From: Roseburia sp. AM59-24XD
Lineage (GTDB): Bacteria; Bacillota; Clostridia; Lachnospirales; Lachnospiraceae
Direction: 5' to 3'
DNA: 37,512 nucleotides
NCBI RefSeq assembly: GCF_003478445.1
Contig: NZ_QUET01000029.1
Span: 1 to 37,512, forward strand
Shown here: positions 28,001-36,538 of the stretch, in pieces
Layout of the letters: each line of letters starts with the position of its first letter
How positions within the stretch are numbered: the stretch's first letter is position 1
Notes under the pieces: generated by a model
The model's database searches: none
What the model was told of the DNA's origin: nothing
Seen by the model: the letters and a program-made list of their open reading frames with translations, nothing else
Position numbers and translations under genes: made by a program

Positions 28001-28337
28001 TGCTGAGTCTGTCTGGCTCCTGTTATAGTTTCCATTGACCAAAGACTTTTTTTAGAATCGCCTGACTCAATGACGATACCTTTCCCTCGACAAACAGCTC
28101 CATCTGCGGATTCAGGTTCTGATAATCGTCCTTTCCCGCCGTATATGGATTCTGCTCGGAATCCTCTGTCTCCTGTGTTGTATCAAAGGCAAGCTTGTCA
28201 TAAATACTTTTCTCTGCCTGTCCGTTTTCCTTCAGGCTGCTTGCGCCCGCCCTCTTTACAATACTTTGTGCCGGGAGCCCCGATACCAGCATAGAGCCTG
28301 CCAGCATCACGGACACCCATTTTTTCCATTTTCTCAT
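22081..28337 (-). pseudogene. Giant secreted FG-GAP / Fn3 / Ig / LRR_5 surface protein (three frameshifts)
   Basis: Reconstructed length about 2,085 residues. A signal peptide (1 to about 30) is followed by at least three FG-GAP/VCBS-like calcium loops (GGDFDGDGKDEAAVY, YDFDGDGKEELATSF, VGDMDNDSMQELVVAG). A Ser/Thr-rich amphipathic beta region surrounds a helical coiled-coil-like stretch (QLEQYKSSYETAEQEYAEIK). Then come an Fn3 domain (ADSLTLSWTHS), an Ig-like domain (IELQPEDTAVVEGGKAEFSI), further beta domains, a Gly/Ser/Pro repeat linker, and a C-terminal BspA-type leucine-rich domain (VTALSAGAFRNCKKLTKITI). Frame breaks: an extra base in a 7-base A/T run at 28047-28053, a missing base near 26488 (ARF-TGSGWGDIYLS), and a missing base near 25287 (SYP-FMWRFGTWD). 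The open pieces are 28337-28023, 28042-26453, 26552-25251 and 25284-22081. The start has a perfect AGGAGG. Likely cell-surface adhesion or interaction. Confidence 0.8.
22613..22750 (-). repeat. 54-bp tandem repeat coding Gly-Ser-Pro linker
   Basis: Two full 54-base units (22613-22666 and 22667-22720) and a partial third encode an 18-residue repeat of the form SGSPNVPQVSGKPDIPQS. The linker separates the last beta domain from the leucine-rich domain. In-frame repeats like this can change copy number. Confidence 0.8.
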
Positions 28338-28490
28338 AAGCTCCTCCTTGTTTCTCCTTTCATGATTGCACTCAATTATAACAAAGCACTTCCGAAAAGT
28401 ACACTAGCCAAACGGCTAAAATAGCGACAAAAAAGAAGCTCTTTGATGCTTCCTCCCTCATCCGCAAAAGATACTTCGGATCCATTCAAA

Positions 28491-28516
28491 AAGGCAGACG
28501 CACAAACGCCTGCCTT
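28491..28516 (-). terminator. Terminator of uraA-upp operon
   Basis: On the minus strand AAGGCAG pairs with CTGCCTT around a 12-base loop that itself holds a short CG pair; TTTG follows. It is about 75 bases past the upp stop. Confidence 0.8.
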
Positions 28517-28591
28517 ATATATGCTGCCGGACTGCAAAAGCTGCTTAACAACAAAGCAATCGACAACATCGTTTCTATTAAAATTAAATGA

Positions 28592-29230
28592 TTATTTCGT
28601 ACCAAAGATACGATCACCGGCATCACCAAGACCCGGACAGATATATGCATCCTCGTTAAGCTGTCTGTCAAGATGACCAACATAGATCTGCACATCCGGA
28701 TGTGCCTTATGAAGCTTCTCAAGCCCCTCCGGCGCAGCAATGATACACATAAACTTGATATTCCTGCCGCCGTGCTTCTTGATCTGATCGATCGCATCAA
28801 TAGCAGAACCGCCGGTTGCCAACATCGGATCACAGACAACGATCAGTCTCTCCTCGATCGGATTTGGCAGCTTACAATAATATTCCTGTGGCTGATGTGT
28901 CTCCTCATCACGGTACATTCCAATGTGACCAACCTTTGCATTCGGAACCAGAGCAAGGATACCGGAAACCATACCAAGTCCGGCACGAAGGATCGGTACG
29001 ACTGCCAGCTTACGTCCGGAGATCATCGGTGTCATGCACTTCTCGATCGGAGTCTCAATCTCTACATCCTCCACCGGAAGATCAGAAAGTGCCTCAAATC
29101 CCTCCAGCATCGCGATCTCATCGACAAGCTTACGGAACTCGTTTGTCCCGGTCGCCTTATCACGGAGCAGGGAAATTTTATGCTGAATTAACGGATGTTC
29201 AAAAATTACAATATTATCGGATTTAATCAT
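28592..29230 (-). CDS. upp: Uracil phosphoribosyltransferase
   Basis: 212 residues, the standard length. It converts uracil and PRPP to UMP in pyrimidine salvage, in the cytosol. The N-terminus [14 protein letters not shown] is diagnostic, [10 protein letters not shown] is the conserved substrate loop, and [14 protein letters not shown] is the PRPP-binding motif; the C-terminus has [12 protein letters not shown]. It is 64 bases downstream of the uracil permease gene on the same strand, a common salvage operon. Start ATG 29230 follows AAAGGA. No PyrR-type attenuator is apparent between the genes. Confidence 0.98.
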   Translation of the reverse strand: MIKSDNIVIFEHPLIQHKISLLRDKATGTNEFRKLVDEIAMLEGFEALSDLPVEDVEIETPIEKCMTPMISGRKLAVVPILRAGLGMVSGILALVPNAKVGHIGMYRDEETHQPQEYYCKLPNPIEERLIVVCDPMLATGGSAIDAIDQIKKHGGRNIKFMCIIAAPEGLEKLHKAHPDVQIYVGHLDRQLNEDAYICPGLGDAGDRIFGTK

Positions 29231-29294
29231 GTTACGCGTCCTTTCTTTCGGATATCTGCTATTATCTCCAATGCAGTTCTCTTATAGTCTTTTA

Positions 29295-30719
29295 TTATTT
29301 ATTTTCTTCAGTTTCTTCTGTCTCTCTATCACTGTTCATCACATAAACACCACGGCTTCTGTCTCCCTCCGGATGCTTTCCGAAGCTGTAATCATTGCCC
29401 GGAAGGATCGCATTGAGAAGGATACCTGCGATCGCTGCAACAGCCAGTGCTGTCAGTGTAATGGAAGTACCTGCCACACGGAAGGTAAGACCATCGGAAA
29501 AACCAAGACCGCAGACAAAGATCACGCCTGCGATAATGAGGTTCCTTGACTTTGTCAGATCAACTCTGTTCTCAACCACATTTCTTACACCGATTGCAGA
29601 GATCATACCATAAAGCATGAAGGACACGCCTCCGATGATCGCTGACGGCATTGTTGAAATGATTGCGGAAAACTTCGGAATAAAGGAAAGAATAACAGCA
29701 AATACTGCTGCGATCCGGATCACTCTCGGATCATAGACCTTGGAAAGTTCAAGTACACCGGTATTCTCTCCGTATGTTGTATTGGCAGGACCTCCAATGA
29801 GACCGGCAAATGCAGTTGCAATACCGTCACCCATCAGTGTACGGTGAAGACCCGGATCCTCAATGTAATTCTTACCTACGGTTGCGGAAATGGCAGACAT
29901 ATCACCGACATGCTCCATCATGGTTGCGATCGCGATCGGTGCCATAACAAGGATAGCGGTCACATCAAACTTGCAGATCTGGAACGGTGGAAGTCCAACC
30001 CAGCTTGCAGCAGAAACGGAAGCGAAATTCAGGATTGCAGAACCGTCCGGATTCGTCACTCCGCAGGCATTTAAGATCAATGCAAATGCATAGGAGATCA
30101 GAACACCCATCAGGATCGGGATGATTTTAAACATACCCTTGCCCCAGATATTGAAAATAATGATCACTGCCAGTGCCACAAAGGCGATCAGCCAGTTGCC
30201 GGACGCATTGCTTACGGCACTTGGTGCCAGGGAAAGTCCGATACAGATAATGATCGGTCCGGTTACAACCGGCGGAAGGAATTTCATAACGCGATTGACA
30301 CCAACCAGCTTAAAGATCAGTGCAACGACCAGATACAAAAGACCTGCAACCACAATACCGCCACAGGCATATGCAACCTTATCGTTGGCAGCCATATCGG
30401 CATACATGCCGCTCTTCAGATTCGCTACCGTGTAGAAACCACCAAGGAATGCAAAAGAAGATCCTAAGAATGCGGGCACCTTAAATTTAGAACAAAGATG
30501 GAATATCAGTGTACCAAATCCGGCACAGAATAAAGTAACAGAAACCGTAAGTCCTCTTGACAGCGGCTCTCCACAGGCTTCCTGGAAATAACCTGCCACA
30601 AGGATCGGTACAAGAATTGTTGCGCCAAACATGGCGAACATGTGCTGGATTCCCAAAATAAGCATTTTAGGAACCCCTAGTTTACGAGCATCGTAGATTG
30701 GTTCGTTTGAGTTTTTCAT
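29295..30719 (-). CDS. uraA: Uracil permease (NCS2 / nucleobase-cation symporter-2 family)
   Basis: 474 residues, about 12-14 membrane segments. It imports uracil with protons. Family marks include the start KLGVPKMLILGIQHMFAMFG, the core MMEHVGDMSAIS with the substrate-binding Glu, and GLIGGPANTTYGENTGVL, a strong uracil-permease signature with its second conserved Glu. A short polar tail follows the last segment. It is the promoter-proximal gene of an operon with upp. AAGGGG lies 13 bases before the ATG, a long spacing, so initiation may be moderate. The upstream 110 bases are AT-rich with no recognisable attenuator. Intact. Confidence 0.96.
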   Translation of the reverse strand: MKNSNEPIYDARKLGVPKMLILGIQHMFAMFGATILVPILVAGYFQEACGEPLSRGLTVSVTLFCAGFGTLIFHLCSKFKVPAFLGSSFAFLGGFYTVANLKSGMYADMAANDKVAYACGGIVVAGLLYLVVALIFKLVGVNRVMKFLPPVVTGPIIICIGLSLAPSAVSNASGNWLIAFVALAVIIIFNIWGKGMFKIIPILMGVLISYAFALILNACGVTNPDGSAILNFASVSAASWVGLPPFQICKFDVTAILVMAPIAIATMMEHVGDMSAISATVGKNYIEDPGLHRTLMGDGIATAFAGLIGGPANTTYGENTGVLELSKVYDPRVIRIAAVFAVILSFIPKFSAIISTMPSAIIGGVSFMLYGMISAIGVRNVVENRVDLTKSRNLIIAGVIFVCGLGFSDGLTFRVAGTSITLTALAVAAIAGILLNAILPGNDYSFGKHPEGDRSRGVYVMNSDRETEETEENK

Positions 30720-30886
30720 AGTAATTGCCGTACCCCTTATCTTAAATTTTTTCTAAAGAATATAGTACCATTTCAATATAAAGATAGCAAGTAAAATACA
30801 GGAGCAATTCCGTTAAAATTACGAAGATCTTGTTCCGGCTTATCCTGATCGACGGCAGGTAAATAATGACATTATACCGCTGCGGC

Positions 30887-30940
30887 TTGACGCAAGTACG
30901 AAATCGGACTATAATACATTATTAAGTACGAAATCAGACT
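30887..30940 (+). promoter_or_regulatory. Promoter with double MarR-type operator for marR-MATE operon
   Basis: A near-perfect promoter has -35 TTGACG (30887-30892), a 17-base spacer and -10 TATAAT (30910-30915). Two 17-base direct repeats, AAGTACGAAATCGGACT (30894-30910) and AAGTACGAAATCAGACT (30924-30940), are exactly 30 bases apart, about three helical turns, so they face the same side of DNA. Each contains the imperfect palindrome AGTnCGAnnTCGnACT. The first fills the spacer and the second covers the start region: a classic repression layout, most likely autoregulation by the MarR protein. Confidence 0.85.
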
Positions 30941-31014
30941 TACATTATAGCAAGATACCTTTTAACCCCAACACCATTTTATATACACATAAAAACAACG
31001 AAAGGATGATGATA

Positions 31015-31482
31015 ATGAAAACACCCGCAAAACCTCATATGAGTGACGTTCAGATAGAATATAACCATCTCTACAAGGAGTTCGATGACATCTATCATGA
31101 TGCCGCACTCAATGCGTCACTCTCAGACAGTGCGTTTGATATCTTATACGGCATTTTCGAGCTTGGTGACGGCTGCCTGCAGCGTGACATCTGCAGGACC
31201 TCCTGCATTCCCAAACAGACGATCAACTCCGCCATCCGCAAAATGGAAGCAAATGGCTGGATTGAATTAAAACCGGGCAAGGGAAGAAGCATGCAGATTT
31301 TTCTAACCGACACCGGAAGGCAGATCCAGCAAGAGAAGATCTATCCGGTCATTCAGGCAGAAAACAACGCTTTGTCCGTACTGTCACCGGAGGAATGGGA
31401 TCAGCTGATCCTGTTCCATCAGAAATATGCAGCTGCACTGCGCAGTGAATTTATGAAGCTTCACAGAAAGGAATTACAATGA
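31015..31482 (+). CDS. MarR family transcriptional regulator
   Basis: About 155 residues. The winged helix is visible: LQRDICRTSCIPKQTINSAI as the helix-turn-helix, then MEANGWIELKPGKGRSMQIFLTD-type recognition wing, followed by a C-terminal dimerisation helix. I start it at ATG 31015, where AAAGGA lies about eight bases upstream; the earlier ATGs at 31006 and 31009 are too close to it. Its stop overlaps the start of the MATE gene by four bases (ATGA), so the pair is co-translated. It likely represses its own operon through the operators at 30894-30940 until a ligand, perhaps a substrate of the pump, releases it. Confidence 0.92.
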   Translation: MKTPAKPHMSDVQIEYNHLYKEFDDIYHDAALNASLSDSAFDILYGIFELGDGCLQRDICRTSCIPKQTINSAIRKMEANGWIELKPGKGRSMQIFLTDTGRQIQQEKIYPVIQAENNALSVLSPEEWDQLILFHQKYAAALRSEFMKLHRKELQ

Positions 31483-32810
31483 AAATACAATTATCCGAAC
31501 ATTTTACATTTAAAAAGCTGTTACGTTTTGTGTACCCATCCGTCATCATGATGATCTTCACTTCGATCTATGTCGTTGTCGATGGGTTATTTGTCTCCAA
31601 TTATGTCGGCAAGACAGCGTTTGCGGCGATCAATCTGATCTCACCGTTTATTATGGCAATGTCCGCACTCGGCTTTATGATGGGTACCGGAGGAAGTGCC
31701 ATTGTCGCCAAGACACTCGGCGAGGGTAAGAAGGAGAAAGCCGGCGAATATTTTTCCATGCTGGTGTACGTCACCCTGATCGGCGGAATCGCTTTAAGCC
31801 TTGTCGGAATCGCCCTGACACCGTCCGTCGCAAGACTGCTCGGTGCCAGCGGAGATCTCCTGAAAAACTGTACGATCTACGGTCGTCTCGGCTTTATCAC
31901 ACTGGCCCCGTTCATGCTGCAGAACGCCTTCCAGAGCTTCTTTGTGGCGGCAGAAAAGCCAAAGCTTGGTCTTGCGGTGATCGTCATTGCCGGCGTGACT
32001 AATATGATCTTGGACTACCTGTTCATTGCCGTGTTCGGCTGGGGAATTGCCGGTGCTGCGATCGCCACCTCCTGCGGAGAGCTGTTTGGCGGATTCTTCC
32101 CGTTGATCTATTTTGCCGGCGGAAGATCCGATATTCTACGTCTTGGAAAGACAAAATTCTACGGCAGAATATTGTTGAAAGCCTGTGCAAACGGTTCCTC
32201 CGAGCTGATGACAAATCTTTCCAGCTCTATCGTCGGTTCCCTGTATAATCTGCAATTAATGAAGCTTGCCGGCGAAAACGGTGTCGCCGCCTACGGAACG
32301 ATCATGTACGCAAACTTTATCTTTGTCGCTGTCTTTTTCGGCTATTCCATCGGTAGTGCGCCGATCATCAGCTACCATTACGGAGCTGCCAACCATGACG
32401 AGCTGAAAAATCTGTTCAAAAAAAGCCTGACACTGGTAAGCATCTGCGGCGTTGTCCTGACCGCAGCGGCACAGTTTATTGCGTCACCGATCGCACGGAT
32501 CTTCGTTGGATACGATCCGGAGCTTTTTGAGATGACACGCTACGGTTTCCGTCTGTTCTGTGTAACCTTCCTGATCAACGGCTTCAATATATTTGGTTCT
32601 TCCTTCTTCACGGCGCTGAACAACGGACTGATCTCTGCCGTGATCTCCTTCCTGCGAACCCTGGTGTTCCAGCTTGCCGTGGTATTTATCCTTCCGATTT
32701 TCCTCGGCATCACCGGCATCTGGCTGTCCGTTGCCGTTGCAGAGCTTCTGACACTTTTCGTCACTGCGACATTTCTTATTAAAAAGCGCAGTGAATACCA
32801 TTACGCTTAG
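31479..32810 (+). CDS. MATE family efflux transporter, MarR-controlled
   Basis: 443 residues with about 12 transmembrane segments. Family features include VYVVVDGLFVSNYVGKTAFA in the first repeat, LGFMMGTGGSAIVAKTLGEG and the later YSIGSAPIISYHYGAAN, all usual in the DinF/MepA-like Firmicute branch. The start overlaps the marR stop. The context implies drug- or metabolite-inducible export. It differs clearly from the other MATE protein in this window (19542-20891), so they are not recent duplicates. Intact. Confidence 0.94.
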   Translation: MKIQLSEHFTFKKLLRFVYPSVIMMIFTSIYVVVDGLFVSNYVGKTAFAAINLISPFIMAMSALGFMMGTGGSAIVAKTLGEGKKEKAGEYFSMLVYVTLIGGIALSLVGIALTPSVARLLGASGDLLKNCTIYGRLGFITLAPFMLQNAFQSFFVAAEKPKLGLAVIVIAGVTNMILDYLFIAVFGWGIAGAAIATSCGELFGGFFPLIYFAGGRSDILRLGKTKFYGRILLKACANGSSELMTNLSSSIVGSLYNLQLMKLAGENGVAAYGTIMYANFIFVAVFFGYSIGSAPIISYHYGAANHDELKNLFKKSLTLVSICGVVLTAAAQFIASPIARIFVGYDPELFEMTRYGFRLFCVTFLINGFNIFGSSFFTALNNGLISAVISFLRTLVFQLAVVFILPIFLGITGIWLSVAVAELLTLFVTATFLIKKRSEYHYA

Positions 32811-32842
32811 GAAATACGGCAAATGCCATTACGTCTGAAATC

Positions 32843-32876
32843 ACACCTGAAACCAGGTGTACGATAAATGGGACAG
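32843..32876. repeat. Hairpin plus CTGTCCCAT motif, copy 3
   Basis: ACACCTG (32843-32849) pairs with CAGGTGT (32854-32860) around AAAC. It is not followed by a T run, so it is a poor terminator. Next to it, the minus strand reads CTGTCCCATTTATCGTACAC (32857-32876), closely matching the motif near 12691 and 13112. It lies between the MATE gene and the second ECF sigma gene. Confidence 0.5.
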
Positions 32877-32981
32877 GTAAGAGTTTTTTAATATTTTTCA
32901 AAATAAGGTGAGTGATTTAAGTATTTTCATGCCAATAGATAAGTGAAAGATCTTTCAAGAGATTATAAAGGGGGCAGACAA

Positions 32982-33542
32982 ATGGAAGAACAGGAATTGC
33001 TGGACTGTCTGAGCGAAGACGTCTCACTTGGGATCGAGCTTGCGATCAGGCAGTATGGAAAGGCGGTCAAAACAATCTGCCGGTCCATCCTGTCCGGTTA
33101 CAGCGGGGAAGATATCGAAGAAGCGATATCCGACACCTTCGTGGGACTCTGGCGGTCCAGAGAAAAAATCAAGCTGACAGACGGTCAGGGCCTCAGGGAA
33201 TATTTATATGGAATTGCAAGGCGCACCGCACTAAATAAACGGCGCACTCTGGCAAAGGAACATCCGACACAGAATATAGATACCGCCGAAGAGCTGGTAT
33301 CGGGGGAAAATGTGGAGGAGCAGATCGTAAGCCGATCTGAGTACGAAATCTTATACCAGCTGGTCAATTCCATGAAAAGTCCCGACCGCGAAATATTTAT
33401 TTACCGGTATTTCTATCAACATTCGATCAAGGAGATCGCAGATAAACTGGCGCTGAAAGCAAAGACGGTAGAGAACAAACTGAGCAGGGGGAAACACCGT
33501 TTGAGACAACAGCTGCTACAATGTGGCGTTGAAGTTGCCTGA
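32982..33542 (+). CDS. ECF-type RNA polymerase sigma factor (second)
   Basis: About 186 residues. Region 2 carries YSGEDIEEAISDTFVGLWRS, and region 4 carries FYQHSIKEIADKLALKAKTV, then ENKLSRGKHRLRQQL, the -35 helix-turn-helix. The Trp-Arg motif and overall form differ from the sigma factor at 2704-3222, so this is a separate subgroup. Start ATG 32982 (MEEQELLDC) lies after a GGGGG run at the right distance; the open frame reaches 32943. It precedes a DUF4179 gene by 67 bases, a recurrent Firmicute pairing in which the membrane protein is taken to be the anti-sigma factor. Confidence 0.9.
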   Translation: MEEQELLDCLSEDVSLGIELAIRQYGKAVKTICRSILSGYSGEDIEEAISDTFVGLWRSREKIKLTDGQGLREYLYGIARRTALNKRRTLAKEHPTQNIDTAEELVSGENVEEQIVSRSEYEILYQLVNSMKSPDREIFIYRYFYQHSIKEIADKLALKAKTVENKLSRGKHRLRQQLLQCGVEVA

Positions 33543-33609
33543 AATATCTGATATGGCTTGACTGTCGAATGGTCAGGGGGAAGACCGGACAGTCAGAAAG
33601 GAGTGCCTT

Positions 33610-35112
33610 ATGAAAAATATAGAAGATTTATTACAGGAGCTTTCCAGACAGGACATCAGCTCCGAAAGGAAGGAAACAACATTGACAGAGTCCGAAATCA
33701 AGAGATTACATGAAAAAACTCTGCAGAAAATAAATGGGGAAATCCATACAAAGACAAACGTAGAAAACAGGAAATCAAAAAAACAAAACAACATCACAAC
33801 ACATCCTTCATTCTGGAGAAGATATTCCAGACCGTTCGCTGCTGCCGCTGCCGCATGCCTTGTCTGCATGGTCGGCGTCACCGCATTTGCCGCTTTCAGC
33901 TTTGATGACAGCATCCGAAACTTTTTCAATATCTATGATAATCAGTCACAACAGACTGCCGAGAAGCTGACTACCAATGTCAATGCATCGGATGAATCAA
34001 ACGGGATCCGGCTGGATCTGACCCAGACCATCGGAGACCATTCCGGTTTCTACGCCGTGATCAACGCTTCCGATCTGAAGGATGTTCCGTACACACTGGA
34101 ATTTGGCAGCTATGAGCTTGCCATTACCGGAAAGGACGGCACAAGCTATGACTATACTGCCGACACGATAAGCAGCACCTCCGTAAACGAGGGCATTACA
34201 AAGTTTCCGATGTTGGTCAGTGGCATCAACAATAACGGCAACGATGTTGACATCAACAACAGCCATATCGCTTTGTCGCTCAAAAATATCGGTTACCACA
34301 ATAATCACGGTAGGTTCGTCACGCTGCAGAAGGGAAGCTGGAAATTAAACTGGACCTTCCAGACCAATGCTGAACCGGAGCAGATCAATGTGAACAAAGA
34401 CATCCGTCTCATGGATTCCGAGGGGCATTGGACGAACATTGTCGTATCTCCGCTTTCACTGACTGCACACTACACGATCACGAAGCAGGGAAAGACACAT
34501 TTCACACAAAAGGAATGGAACAAATACGAAAAGTCAGACCGGCTTACGATTGATTTCACCGATGGCAGCCGTATCGACAGCCGTTTTGAGGATGATGTGA
34601 CCGAAAGCTGGGGCGATGCTTCAAACGAGGGATACAAACGGATCGGCTTTAACCAGATCATCGATGCAAAAACCATCGCAAGCGTCACCTTCGGCGGTGA
34701 GACGATCACGCTCCACCAGACCACGGCAACCGACAAACGGATCCGTATCAGCAGCACGGCAGCCAGATGCTTTGTGGAGCTGCCCGAAAGCGTTGCCGAG
34801 CTGGTAACCCTGAAAGAGAAGAATGCTGTGACCAATCCGGACTTCGGGTGCAGCGAAGCCACTGCTACCTTCATGGCAAAGCGTGGCGGTGCCAAAATGC
34901 CGCTTTTTACCATTCACCGTCTCAAGGGTTCCTTTACCGGCGAGAAAATGGAGGAGCTCAATCCGATGATGATTTATGTCGGCTTCCACAACGGATACAC
35001 CTATACCATTGAATACGGTGAGTGTCAGACAGATGCACAGCTCCGGGAATTTGCGGATATCATGAACAAATATATCGTCAATATCCTGCCGTTTTTCGAG
35101 TACGCCGATTAA
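33610..35112 (+). CDS. DUF4179-type membrane protein, probable anti-sigma partner
   Basis: 500 residues. The cytoplasmic N-terminal 75 residues contain NIEDLLQELSRQDI and a charged helix; one membrane segment follows at about 77-100 (AAAAAACLVCMVGVTAFAAF), then a large extracytoplasmic beta-rich region. The part just after the membrane (FDDSIRNFFNIYDNQSQQTAE, then GIRLDLTQTIGDHSGFYAVI) fits the DUF4179 pattern. It is likely to hold the upstream sigma factor at the membrane and release it on an external signal; this is inferred from genome context rather than a known mechanism. Start ATG 33610 follows GAAAGGAG. Intact. Confidence 0.82.
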   Translation: MKNIEDLLQELSRQDISSERKETTLTESEIKRLHEKTLQKINGEIHTKTNVENRKSKKQNNITTHPSFWRRYSRPFAAAAAACLVCMVGVTAFAAFSFDDSIRNFFNIYDNQSQQTAEKLTTNVNASDESNGIRLDLTQTIGDHSGFYAVINASDLKDVPYTLEFGSYELAITGKDGTSYDYTADTISSTSVNEGITKFPMLVSGINNNGNDVDINNSHIALSLKNIGYHNNHGRFVTLQKGSWKLNWTFQTNAEPEQINVNKDIRLMDSEGHWTNIVVSPLSLTAHYTITKQGKTHFTQKEWNKYEKSDRLTIDFTDGSRIDSRFEDDVTESWGDASNEGYKRIGFNQIIDAKTIASVTFGGETITLHQTTATDKRIRISSTAARCFVELPESVAELVTLKEKNAVTNPDFGCSEATATFMAKRGGAKMPLFTIHRLKGSFTGEKMEELNPMMIYVGFHNGYTYTIEYGECQTDAQLREFADIMNKYIVNILPFFEYAD

Positions 35113-35184
35113 GAGTTTCCCGCAAACTGCCGATGTTTAACTTGTATGTATTTTATTACGCAAACGAGAAAGGCAGGGATAGAC

Positions 35185-35601
35185 ATGAAGGAATTTATCA
35201 AGGAATTCAAAGAATTTATCAGCCGTGGAAACGTTATGGACATGGCAGTCGGTATCATTATCGGTGGGGCATTTACCAACATCGTATCCTCTCTTGTAAA
35301 GGATATCATCAATCCGATCCTTGGATTGTTTGGTGGCATGAACTTCGACCAGTATCATATAAAGCTGCTCGGACAGGTCACCTTAAATTACGGCAACTTT
35401 CTGACCGCTGTATTTAATTTTCTGATCATGGCACTTGTGATCTTCATGATCATCAAGGCAATGAACACCGCATCCGAGAAGCTGATCAAGAAAGAAGAGG
35501 CAGAGGAAAAAGTTACCACAAAGGTTTGTCCGTTCTGTAAAAGCGAAGTCGATATCGAGGCAACACGCTGCCCGCACTGCACATCCATGCTGGACGAATA
35601 G
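35185..35601 (+). CDS. mscL: Large-conductance mechanosensitive channel with C-terminal zinc ribbon
   Basis: 138 residues. The N-terminus FIKEFKEFISRGNVMDMAVG and the pore helix VGIIIGGAFTNIVSSLVKDI are diagnostic of MscL; TM2 is at about residues 73-95 (NFLTAVFNFLIMALVIFMII). MscL forms a homopentamer that opens under membrane tension and releases solutes on osmotic downshock. After the cytoplasmic helix the C-terminus ends in CPFC...CPHC, a treble-clef or zinc-ribbon-like knuckle absent from E. coli MscL. Start ATG 35185 follows a GGCAGGG site; the longer frame from 35146 is unlikely. Single gene, followed by a terminator. Confidence 0.95.
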   Translation: MKEFIKEFKEFISRGNVMDMAVGIIIGGAFTNIVSSLVKDIINPILGLFGGMNFDQYHIKLLGQVTLNYGNFLTAVFNFLIMALVIFMIIKAMNTASEKLIKKEEAEEKVTTKVCPFCKSEVDIEATRCPHCTSMLDE

Positions 35602-35631
35602 ATCGAAGCTGTATGCGGAGAGCACCTATAA

Positions 35632-35666
35632 ACAGGGGAGTCACACAATTCGTGTGGCTCCCCTGT
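35632..35666. terminator. Bidirectional terminator between mscL and sdaAA
   Basis: ACAGGGGAG pairs with CTCCCCTGT, and CACAC with GTGTG, with one mismatch between (t/g) and a five-base loop. It lies between convergent genes, only three bases past the sdaAA stop. Confidence 0.85.
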
Positions 35667-35668
35667 TG

Positions 35669-36520
35669 TTACAATGCGACTGACTTTCCCGCCGGAGTGA
35701 CCGCAAGCCCGCCCTGACTCGTCTCCTTGTACTGACACGGCATATTGCGCCCAATCTCATCCATCGCATCAATGACCTGATCTACCGGAATAAACGATGT
35801 GATCCCTGCCATCGCCATATCACTGCACGAAACCGCATTAACAGCACCGATCACATTTCTCTTCACACACGGAACCTCCACCAGTCCCGCCACCGGATCG
35901 CACACCAGACCGAGAAGTCCCTTTAATGCAAGCGCCGTTGCTTCATAAATCTGCTGAAGACTGCCGCCCCGCAGAAAGACAAGAGCTCCTGCCGTCATAG
36001 CACTCGCAGAGCCAATCTCTGCCTGACAACCGCCCTGCGCTCCAGCAATCGATGCCCGGCTCGCAATGATCTGACCGATTCCCGCTGCCACAAACAGCGC
36101 CTTGACGATCTCATCCTCGGGACACTTCTCCAGCTTCTGATAGGTGATCATCACCGCCGGCAGTACACCGCAGGAGCCTGCGGTCGGTGCCGCCACAATG
36201 CGCTTCATGCAGGCATTGGACTCTGCCATTTTAAGTGCCCTTTCCATCACCTGTCCCAGAAATGGACCAGACAGTGTCTTTTCGTCACGGTTCCATTTCG
36301 CCATAAGCTCCCCCGCACCACCTGTCATCTGACTGGCAGATCTGCGATCCTCATAATTCTCGTCCGCCTGTACCATTGCGCGGTACATGCTCCGCATCGT
36401 CTCAAACACTTCCTCATGGCTGTTTTGCTTCTCATTGGCCTCCTCTTCCATCACAAGCTCCCAGAACGCCTTATTCTCCGTCTCGCATATTTCCTGCATC
36501 TGCTGCAACGATTCATACAT
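35669..36520 (-). CDS. sdaAA: L-serine ammonia-lyase, iron-sulfur-dependent, alpha subunit
   Basis: 283 residues, typical for the catalytic subunit. It deaminates L-serine to pyruvate and ammonia using a [4Fe-4S] cluster. Signatures include VAAPTAGSCGVLPAV, AGAQGGCQAEIGSASAM and LVCDPVAGLVEVPCVKRN, which supply the cluster cysteines, and a C-terminal GGLAVTPAGKSVAL. It lies 18 bases downstream of sdaAB on the same strand, the usual two-gene operon. Start ATG 36520 has GGAGG nine bases upstream. Intact. Confidence 0.97.
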   Translation of the reverse strand: MYESLQQMQEICETENKAFWELVMEEEANEKQNSHEEVFETMRSMYRAMVQADENYEDRRSASQMTGGAGELMAKWNRDEKTLSGPFLGQVMERALKMAESNACMKRIVAAPTAGSCGVLPAVMITYQKLEKCPEDEIVKALFVAAGIGQIIASRASIAGAQGGCQAEIGSASAMTAGALVFLRGGSLQQIYEATALALKGLLGLVCDPVAGLVEVPCVKRNVIGAVNAVSCSDMAMAGITSFIPVDQVIDAMDEIGRNMPCQYKETSQGGLAVTPAGKSVAL

Positions 36521-36538
36521 AACACCAATCCTCCATCC

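Noticed and set aside
30720..30886. PyrR-type attenuator before uraA
   Set aside because: I looked for an anti-terminator/terminator pair and a PyrR-binding loop in the uraA leader and found only AT-rich unstructured sequence.
32843..32860. Hairpin after the MATE gene as terminator
   Set aside because: No T tract follows on either strand; listed as repeat instead.
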